This document shows, piece after piece, positions 1 to 4,248 of a stretch of 6,055 bases of DNA. The notes under the pieces are model-generated. The model searched no databases and was not told the origin of the DNA. It was given only the letters and a program-made list of their open reading frames with translations. The translations under genes and the position numbers were made by a program. The stretch comes from Oscillospiraceae bacterium. GTDB taxonomy: Bacteria > Bacillota_A > Clostridia > Oscillospirales > Ruminococcaceae. Position 1 is the stretch's first letter. Each line of letters opens with the position of its first letter. The stretch lies in contig JAGDDO010000219.1 of assembly GCA_017848205.1 (NCBI GenBank), forward strand, positions 1 to 6,055, written 5' to 3'.

Positions 1-963
1 GATCACCTCCACGTTTTTGCCCCGTTTGACCGGCGAAGCGTACAGCAGGTGACAGATATACCGATGCCCGGCGCGCTGATGCATCAGGGTCGTGACACCC
101 TGCGCGGGAAGCGTCGTGCGGTACTGCGATATCTCGCCCAGCAGGCGGTCGAGCGCAAAGGTCACGACACGCTTGCAGATCAGAGAACCGATCTCGGCGT
201 ACTCGGAAAAGAGCGGCCATGCGATATAAATGCCGTCCTTGCCCTCGGCCATGCCGACGCCGTCAAATTCAAAATCATTGGGCGTGTACTGGTGCGAGGA
301 AAAATGCTCCCAGGTGCGGTTAAAGTAGGAATTCTCGTTCCATGCAAGAACCTTTCCGCCGCGCTTGGCCTTTACCTTCTCGCTTGCTCGGCGAATGGCG
401 TATGCGGTGTATCCGATGCCGTCGGCGGTAAAATCCGGACGGAAATAGGAAGGGACCAGCTCTTTCTCCCCCTGATACCTCACACCGAAATCAAAGCGAA
501 AATCGGACAGCGCGGGATCAAGTCCCGACTTCCCTGTCGCCAGAATCTTTCCGCCGCGCGCGGTAAACGCGCGCAGCTTTTCATTCAGTCCGTTGTCATT
601 CTTTTTTCCGTATATAAGGTTTTCATAAGCTCTGTCAGTCATATTATGTGATACATACTTGTAAACATTTGCATCTGCTCCGCAGAACTGTCTGACTAAC
701 TCTGCTGTTACAGGAACAGTGGCAGTTGAACCGTCTATTCCTGAAAAACTGTTTTCATCAATTACAGGTTCTGATGATATCTGGCGCCAGTTCTCCGGAC
801 GTTCGAGCATTACATTAATACTTACATACTGAAGTTTATCCTGCTCTTTTCCAATCATTCCGGCATCAGTATTAATAAACTTTACAGCTGAGAAAACCAA
901 GCATCCAACTGTAAATGTACACAAAGCTGTTATACACCATCCGGTTTTGGTTAATTTTTTCAT
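1..963 (-). CDS. Hybrid partial ORF: PstS-like N-terminus joined in frame to a glycoside-hydrolase-like C-terminal region
   Basis: The frame is open from an ATG at 963-961 to the left edge (321 codons, no stop). AAAAGGAG at 981-974 gives good start spacing. Residues about 8-25 are hydrophobic and include TVGC at 18-21, suggesting a signal anchor or weak lipobox. Residues 62-121 resemble PstS-type phosphate-binding proteins: GIDGSTATVP (75-84) followed by AYENLIYGKK. From residue ~122 the protein changes: LRAFTARGGKIL (130-141), YFNRTWEHF (213-221) with SSHQ, and HLLYASPVKRGK near the edge. This is the style of the region after the barrel in glycoside-hydrolase-like proteins with a beta-galactosidase trimerisation-type domain (HGH6-like). 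That family is recalled from pattern, not searched. The PstS half lacks its ligand-binding C-terminus and the hydrolase half lacks its catalytic barrel, so a functional product is doubtful. The open frame is clear; its biological reality as one gene is not. Confidence 0.7.
   Translation of the reverse strand, partial: MKKLTKTGWCITALCTFTVGCLVFSAVKFINTDAGMIGKEQDKLQYVSINVMLERPENWRQISSEPVIDENSFSGIDGSTATVPVTAELVRQFCGADANVYKYVSHNMTDRAYENLIYGKKNDNGLNEKLRAFTARGGKILATGKSGLDPALSDFRFDFGVRYQGEKELVPSYFRPDFTADGIGYTAYAIRRASEKVKAKRGGKVLAWNENSYFNRTWEHFSSHQYTPNDFEFDGVGMAEGKDGIYIAWPLFSEYAEIGSLICKRVVTFALDRLLGEISQYRTTLPAQGVTTLMHQRAGHRYICHLLYASPVKRGKNVEVI
575..605. other. Composition and homology breakpoint inside the left ORF
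   Basis: GC is about 55% in 541-600 (33 of 60) and 30% in 601-660 (18 of 60). Codon use switches from G/C-ending to A/T-ending codons at the same place where similarity changes from PstS-like to glycoside-hydrolase-like. The reading frame is preserved across the join. The exact base cannot be fixed because the bridging codons (NDNGLNEK) are intermediate in composition. Confidence 0.7.
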
Positions 964-1009
964 TTCCTAATATCTCCTTTTAAATATTTCTGCGTTATCT
1001 GTTTTTCTG

Positions 1010-1038
1010 ATTATATCATAATTATACCTGATTTTCAA
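1010..1038 (-). promoter_or_regulatory. Sigma-A-type promoter for the left ORF
   Basis: Read on the minus strand, TTGAAA (1038-1033), a 17-base spacer and TATAAT (1015-1010) are preceded by an extended -10 TG (TGATATAAT). Predicted transcription starts near 1003, giving a leader of about 40 nt before the ATG at 963. A second TATAAT at 1026-1021 has no matching -35. Confidence 0.7.
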
Positions 1039-1053
1039 TACAGATGCTTTTTC

Positions 1054-1133
1054 TCCAAAAGGTGATTTTCATCTCGTTCGAGATGAAAATTATCAATTAA
1101 CCGGTCAGCGTCAGCTGGCCGGTTCACCTTTTC
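1054..1133. repeat. 80-bp three-way-junction repeat, copy 1
   Basis: This copy matches 2128-2207 at 79 of 80 positions. Outer arms AAAAGGTGA (1057-1065) and TCACCTTTT (1124-1132) are complementary. Inside are a hairpin ATTTTCATCTCG/CGAGATGAAAAT (1065-1076 with 1079-1090) and a hairpin AACCGGTCAGC/GCTGGCCGGTT (1099-1109 with 1114-1124, one G-T pair). The only base differing between copies, G1110, is in the loop of the second hairpin. It sits between the PBECR4-like gene's terminator and the promoter of the left ORF. Confidence 0.9.
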
Positions 1134-1142
1134 GGTAAACTA

Positions 1143-1176
1143 AAGGGTATCTGCACCTTTTTAAGCAGATACCCTT
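1143..1176 (-). terminator. Terminator-like hairpin after the PBECR4-like gene
   Basis: A perfect 12-bp stem (AAGGGTATCTGC at 1143-1154 with GCAGATACCCTT at 1165-1176) has a 10-base loop and starts 8 bases past the minus-strand stop codon. The following minus-strand sequence is T-rich but broken (TTTAGTTT), so termination may be only moderate. Confidence 0.65.
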
Positions 1177-1184
1177 ACTAAACA

Positions 1185-1808
1185 TTATAGCTTTTTAAAC
1201 AAATCATCAGATAACATATTCAAAACACTATCTGGTAGACTCTTTTCTGAATCTGAAAATAAAACTTTACCATACTTTTCAGCGGCGGCTTCCTTAACAA
1301 AAATGAAATCTACAAATTCTCCGCCTCTACTGTTCTCAATTGCTTTGTCTTTAATCCTCAACGACATAGGCAAAAACCAGTTATGATCTGAATATGAAGT
1401 ATCATTAACCAGACAAAGTGTAAAATCAAGATTTGTCAAACCTATCTTATATGTTACAGTAACTGTATTCATATCTTTCAGCACACATACCAAACTGTCA
1501 GTTAATTCATGTAATCTTGCAAGATAAGTAAGCTTTTTCAAAGCATTGCTATAAGGATGATCCTTGCTGAATCCAAACTGACTTGTTGTGAGTTTGGATT
1601 CCTTAGCATACTTATAAAACTGTACCGCAGAAATTTTTGAATCTACACCAGTTAAATGTTTGAATTTATCAGTTTTAAATAGTATTTCAAAATATTCATC
1701 ACCATAAACATATAGAAATGTCTTACCTGCCAGCTTTTCTGAATAGCTTTTAGCCGATTCTATTATAAGTTTTCTTATAGTGTTTTTCTTTTCTACCTTT
1801 GTCGCCAT
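1185..1808 (-). CDS. PBECR4-like nuclease-fold domain protein (putative)
   Basis: The protein is 207 aa from the ATG at 1808-1806; AAGAGG lies 5 bases upstream. A TTG start at 1844 with AGGAGG 5 bases upstream would add 12 residues, but that stretch runs through a terminator-like stem, so ATG is preferred. Features of the PBECR4 family (phage-Barnase-EndoU-ColicinE5/D-RelE-like nuclease group) are FKHLTGV (49-55) and QFYKYA (63-68), then a helical KKLTYLARL segment, then alternating beta strands with DFTLCLV (128-134), NWFLPMSL (143-150) and KYGKVLF (178-184) near the end. The family link is from remembered pattern. Members come from phage and mobile polyvalent proteins, with nuclease activity predicted by fold; I cannot point to proven catalytic residues here. 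There is no signal peptide, so it is probably cytoplasmic. The gene is AT-rich (18 GC of 60 in 1681-1740), lower than the core genes to the right, and it is monocistronic. Confidence 0.65.
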   Translation of the reverse strand: MATKVEKKNTIRKLIIESAKSYSEKLAGKTFLYVYGDEYFEILFKTDKFKHLTGVDSKISAVQFYKYAKESKLTTSQFGFSKDHPYSNALKKLTYLARLHELTDSLVCVLKDMNTVTVTYKIGLTNLDFTLCLVNDTSYSDHNWFLPMSLRIKDKAIENSRGGEFVDFIFVKEAAAEKYGKVLFSDSEKSLPDSVLNMLSDDLFKKL

Positions 1809-1822
1809 AAATACCTCTTCAC

Positions 1823-1853
1823 AAAAAAAGAGGAGCAAATTCAATCGCTCCTC
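1823..1853 (-). terminator. Terminator/attenuator-like hairpin just before the PBECR4-like start codon
   Basis: On the minus strand GAGGAGC (1853-1847), a 10-base loop and GCTCCTC (1836-1830) are followed by seven T (1829-1823), the layout of an intrinsic terminator. The T-run ends 14 bases before the ATG at 1808. The 5' arm contains the best Shine-Dalgarno sequence in the area (AGGAGG, 1855-1850). Transcripts from the promoter at 2090-2118 must read through this structure to express the gene. Confidence 0.65.
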
Positions 1854-1884
1854 CTAATAATCAAAAACATAAAAAGAGTTTTCT

Positions 1885-2084
1885 GCTGGTTGTCAGCCAC
1901 GGCATCTTTTTACAGATGTCAGTACGGTACGGAAATCATTAAGTCCCCCGTTTGGACTACTGCATTTCTCCCTGCAGCAAGGCGCGATCTCATTGCTGAA
2001 ATCAAAGGTTGCGGAAAATTAACCTGCTCCGCATGCAGCACAACTTTTTACGGTGCTCTTTCACCGGAAACATCTCTGCTTCTG
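1885..2084 (-). ncRNA. Structured leader RNA or independent small RNA of unknown class
   Basis: This segment lies between a strong minus-strand promoter and the pre-start hairpin and has no convincing coding frame. GC is about 49% (59 of 120 in 1921-2040), well above the ~30% of the neighbouring gene, as expected for folded RNA. Local stems are CGGTG/CACCG (2051-2055, 2062-2066), TGCGGA/TCCGCA (2010-2015, 2028-2033), CTGCA/TGCAG (1960-1964, 1973-1977), AGTCC/GGACT (1942-1946, 1954-1958), CATCT/AGATG (1903-1907, 1914-1918) and GCTG/CAGC (1885-1888, 1894-1897). AGATGT near the 5' end (2075-2070) could instead pair with ACATCT (1919-1914), closing the domain and competing with the CATCT/AGATG stem. 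I could not match it to T-box, 6S, SRP, tmRNA or the riboswitch classes I know. Confidence 0.45.
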
Positions 2085-2089
2085 AAACT

Positions 2090-2118
2090 ATTATACCATA
2101 AATCAAAGATTTTTTCAA
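2090..2118 (-). promoter_or_regulatory. Sigma-A-type promoter for the structured leader and PBECR4-like gene
   Basis: On the minus strand, TTGAAA (2118-2113), a 17-base spacer and TATAAT (2095-2090) are present with an extended -10 (TGGTATAAT). Transcription should begin near 2083, about 275 nt upstream of the ATG at 1808. The -35 hexamer and spacing are identical to the promoter at 1010-1038, and it too lies next to a copy of the 80-bp repeat. Confidence 0.75.
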
Positions 2119-2127
2119 TTGCTTTTT

Positions 2128-2207
2128 TCCAAAAGGTGATTTTCATCTCGTTCGAGATGAAAATTATCAATTAACCGGTCAGCATCAGCTGGCCGGTTCA
2201 CCTTTTC
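2128..2207. repeat. 80-bp three-way-junction repeat, copy 2
   Basis: This is the second copy of the element at 1054-1133, in the same orientation, with one difference (A2184 for G1110) in a hairpin loop. It lies between the divergent promoters at 2090-2118 (leftward) and 2242-2270 (rightward), so neither promoter transcribes it. Weaker similarity to copy 1 continues leftward through the poly-A/GCA segment into the TTGAAA -35 box. Confidence 0.9.
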
Positions 2208-2241
2208 TGTATGCTTCATGTCATCTTTCCTGTCTGAACAA

Positions 2242-2270
2242 TTGAAAACAAGTTCAAAAAATGTTATTAT
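2242..2270 (+). promoter_or_regulatory. Sigma-A-type promoter for the small membrane protein
   Basis: TTGAAA (2242-2247), a 17-base spacer and TATTAT (2265-2270) are present with an extended -10 TG (TGTTATTAT). The predicted start near 2277 leaves about 38 nt before the ATG at 2315. Confidence 0.65.
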
Positions 2271-2314
2271 AGAATATAAGTTTACAATTACACTATGATA
2301 AAAGGAGTTCATTA

Positions 2315-2575
2315 ATGGCCTGGATTGTAATAGGAATATATTTTATCTTATTTGCAATAGCTGTATTAATAATCGTGGCAATCATTCTTTTGGGGTGCTT
2401 TACAGGTATAACTAAAATAATCGGATCAGAAATACGCAAATTCATATACAGAAGTGACGCACGAATAGCGATTTTCAGAAAGATCAGCACGATTTTGGGT
2501 CTGGTTCTCGGATTAGGCGTCATTCTTTACTGTATATTTATCAAATTAAAAAGTGCTTTTCACTATTATTCATAA
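2315..2575 (+). CDS. Small two-helix membrane protein of unknown function
   Basis: The product is 86 aa. AAAGGAG (2301-2307) lies 7 bases before the ATG, and a dedicated extended -10 promoter lies upstream, so the gene is well supported despite its size. Residues ~4-29 are a long hydrophobic helix rich in Ile, Val and Leu. Residues 39-56 form a basic linker (EIRKFIYRSDARIAIFRK), and residues ~57-77 form a second helix. The positive linker suggests it faces the cytoplasm, with both ends outside or in the membrane. There is no recognisable enzyme motif or family. It is transcribed away from the PBECR4-like gene with the 80-bp repeat between them. A role as a membrane partner of the neighbouring gene is possible but unsupported. 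A same-length antisense frame at 2293-2523 is a shadow. Confidence 0.75.
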   Translation: MAWIVIGIYFILFAIAVLIIVAIILLGCFTGITKIIGSEIRKFIYRSDARIAIFRKISTILGLVLGLGVILYCIFIKLKSAFHYYS

Positions 2576-2583
2576 GCCAGTAT

Positions 2584-2606
2584 AAAGCAACCATTCTGAA
2601 TGCTTT
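2584..2606 (+). terminator. Weak hairpin after the small membrane protein gene
   Basis: AAAGCA (2584-2589) can pair with TGCTTT (2601-2606) across an 11-base loop, just past the stop. No T-run follows, so this is at best a weak terminator. Confidence 0.2.
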
Positions 2607-2626
2607 CCAATCTCACAATACACCTA

Positions 2627-2655
2627 TTGTTTTCTCCCTGCTATTATGGTATAAT
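2627..2655 (+). promoter_or_regulatory. Sigma-A-type promoter for trmL
   Basis: TTGTTT (2627-2632), a 17-base spacer and a perfect TATAAT (2650-2655) with an extended -10 TG (TGGTATAAT) are present. The predicted start is near 2662, about 33 nt before the trmL ATG. Confidence 0.65.
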
Positions 2656-2694
2656 TAAAAATATCCATTAAAAAATTAAAAAGCAGGTTTTATA

Positions 2695-3186
2695 ATGTAC
2701 AAACTTAATATAGTTCTTTTCGAGCCGCAGATACCGCAGAATACCGGAAACATTGCAAGGACATGCGCTGTTACCGGTGCTTCGCTTCATCTTGTTGAAC
2801 CTCTCGGATTTGAGATAGATGACAAAAAGCTCAAGCGTGCAGGTCTTGACTACTGGGACAAGCTCGACATAACATACTATAAAAACACTGACGATTTCTT
2901 TGCAAGGAACAGCGGAAATTTCTTTTTCTTCACCACCAAGGCAAAGCATAATCACAGTGATGTCTCCTACCCTGAGGACAATGTCTACATTATCTTCGGA
3001 CGCGAAGATGCCGGCATCGATGAAAAGATACTTTATGAAAACATGGATAAATGTGTCCGCATACCAATGAGAGACACGCTTCGAAGCCTTAATCTTTCAA
3101 ACTCAGTTGCCATCGGTGCATATGAGGTACTGAGGCAGTGGGGATATCCTCACTTAAGTTCCGAAGGAAAACTTACAAAATACTAA
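2695..3186 (+). CDS. trmL: tRNA (cytidine/uridine-34-2'-O)-methyltransferase TrmL (SPOUT family)
   Basis: The product is 163 aa, full length for TrmL. This cytoplasmic enzyme uses S-adenosylmethionine to methylate the ribose 2'-O of the wobble base 34 in tRNA-Leu isoacceptors, acting as a SPOUT-class knotted dimer. Motif 1 is EPQIPQNTGNIART (10-23), motif 2 is FGREDAGI (101-108), and motif 3, which forms the cofactor-binding knot, is RSLNLSNSVAIGAYE (130-144). DYWDKLDITYY (52-62) also fits the family. The exact tRNA target is inferred from the family. The ATG at 2695 is preceded by only a weak AGCAGG (2682-2687, 7-base spacing), but the protein begins with the expected MYKLNIVLFEP strand, so the start is secure. 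The gene has its own extended -10 promoter and is followed by a structured repeat one base after the stop. Confidence 0.95.
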   Translation: MYKLNIVLFEPQIPQNTGNIARTCAVTGASLHLVEPLGFEIDDKKLKRAGLDYWDKLDITYYKNTDDFFARNSGNFFFFTTKAKHNHSDVSYPEDNVYIIFGREDAGIDEKILYENMDKCVRIPMRDTLRSLNLSNSVAIGAYEVLRQWGYPHLSSEGKLTKY

Positions 3187-3296
3187 GGAAACACTGATTA
3201 AATCGGAAATCCGGCTTCGCCGGATTTCCGGAGGTGGGATTTGCGGGGCTTCGCCCCGAACCCCCACGCTGATTTATGAATAAATCAGCGTTTCCC
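3187..3296. repeat. ~110-bp foldable repeat between trmL and degV
   Basis: Ends GGAAACACTGATT (3187-3199) and AATCAGCGTTTCC (3283-3295) pair with one mismatch. Inside are a hairpin CGGAAATCCGG/CCGGATTTCCG (3204-3214 with 3220-3230) and a hairpin CGGGG/CCCCG (3244-3248 with 3254-3258) within an outer GTGGG/CCCAC stem (3234-3238 with 3263-3267). Both apical loops are CTTCG. The 3' end can alternatively form a perfect 11-bp hairpin ACGCTGATTTA/TAAATCAGCGT (3266-3276 with 3281-3291) that competes with the outer stem. GC-rich hairpin content and sharp ends suggest an interspersed MITE- or REP-like element. It may also act as a processing or attenuation site. Only a short T-run follows (TTTCCCT), so it is not a classic terminator. 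Confidence 0.75.
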
Positions 3297-3362
3297 TAAT
3301 GATAAACCGGAGATTGCTGCTGTAAGGCCAGTGATTTCCCGTAAAGTAATTCAAGGAAAGAT

Positions 3363-4247
3363 GTGATACAAATGAGTAAAATTAAAATAATGACTGACTC
3401 TGCTTCAGATATAGACACAAAGCTTGCTGATGAATACGGTGTGTGTGTTCTTCCTTTTACCGTAGTTATAGACGGAAAGGAATATGTTGACGGAATTGAT
3501 TTCACACCTGATGAATTCTATGAGAAAATGGCTTCATGTACTGATTTTCCGAAGACCTCACAGGTAAGGCCGGACCAGTTCGCTGAAAAATACGAGCAGT
3601 TCTATAACGAAGGCATAAAGGATCTTATTTATGTTTCCATTTCATCAACAGGATCATCGACATACAACAACGCACTGAAATCAAGGGATGAATTCTACGA
3701 AAACCATCCTGAAGCAAAGGATAAGTTTAAGATCACAGTCATCGACTCACTCAACTATACTTTCACCTACGGCTATCCTGTTATCGAAGCTGCTGCAAAG
3801 GCTGCCAGAGGATGTTCAGCTGAAGAGATCATAGCTTTTATTGAAGAATGGATCAGCTGTACTGAAGTTCACTTCGTTTCATACACACTCGACTACGTAA
3901 AGCGTTCAGGCCGTGTTTCAGCAGGTGCTGCGTTTATGGGTGAGCTTCTCGGTCTTAAGCCTATTATCTCTATAATTGACGGTGATTCAAAGGTTACTGA
4001 AAAGGTTCGCGGTGAAAAGGCTATCATTCCGAAGCTTATCGATATTTCAAAGAACTGTATGATCCCGCAGACACCGTACATCCTGCTTGAAGGATGTCTT
4101 CCTGATGAAGCTGCTGCGTTTAAGAAGGAGATCACGAAAGCAGTAGGCTATCCTCCGGAAAGAACTGTGAAGATAGGATCAACTATCGCTTCACATGCCG
4201 GCCCGAAGATCATCGGTATAGTGATCAAGGGACAGCGCAGAAGATAA
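3363..4247 (+). CDS. DegV family protein (FakB-type fatty-acid-binding protein)
   Basis: The product is 294 aa from GTG3363, or 291 aa from ATG3372. AAGGA at 3353-3357 is 5 bases from the GTG but 14 from the ATG, so spacing favours GTG although the family pattern would accept either. DegV/FakB proteins bind a fatty acid and present it to the kinase FakA for acyl-phosphate formation at the membrane surface. Family marks are TDSASDI (11-17), the lipid-carboxylate TSQ (65-67), SISSTGSSTY (92-101; usually SS-x-LSGTY), IDS (127-129), YVKRSGRVS (178-186) with a candidate ligand Arg, GLKPIISI (197-204) and SHAGP (277-281) with the candidate ligand His278. All expected elements are present, so it is probably functional. 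No promoter was found between trmL and this gene, so it may depend on readthrough across the repeat. The membrane protein gene follows after one base. Confidence 0.93.
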   Translation: MIQMSKIKIMTDSASDIDTKLADEYGVCVLPFTVVIDGKEYVDGIDFTPDEFYEKMASCTDFPKTSQVRPDQFAEKYEQFYNEGIKDLIYVSISSTGSSTYNNALKSRDEFYENHPEAKDKFKITVIDSLNYTFTYGYPVIEAAAKAARGCSAEEIIAFIEEWISCTEVHFVSYTLDYVKRSGRVSAGAAFMGELLGLKPIISIIDGDSKVTEKVRGEKAIIPKLIDISKNCMIPQTPYILLEGCLPDEAAAFKKEITKAVGYPPERTVKIGSTIASHAGPKIIGIVIKGQRRR

Positions 4248-4248
4248 G

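Noticed and set aside
49..651. 200-aa plus-strand ORF at the left edge
   Set aside because: It is antisense to the left-edge frame, which has a promoter, ribosome binding site and recognisable motifs. It spans the composition break and its protein has no coherent character; it arises from the GC-rich codons of the other strand.
1885..2084. T-box leader
   Set aside because: The conserved TGGNACCGCG antiterminator sequence is absent, and the downstream gene is not an aminoacyl-tRNA synthetase or amino acid gene.
1890..2174. 94-aa plus-strand ORF over the leader region
   Set aside because: It has no good ribosome binding site, runs into the 80-bp repeat at its 3' end and lies opposite a strong minus-strand promoter. 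The sequence is better explained as folded RNA.
1054..2207. CRISPR array or IS ends
   Set aside because: Only two repeat copies are present, about 1 kb apart with a gene between them. The region holds no spacer ladder and no transposase. The outer arms are inverted within each 80-bp copy, not between copies.
2115..2312. 65-aa minus-strand ORF over repeat copy 2
   Set aside because: It is made almost entirely of the repeat and the divergent promoter region, and has no ribosome binding site. It also crosses the -35 box of the leftward promoter.
3361..3366. ATG immediately followed by TGA ahead of degV (start-stop element)
   Set aside because: It is well spaced from AAGGA but overlaps the likely GTG start. 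A six-base match can easily occur by chance, so no regulatory role is claimed.
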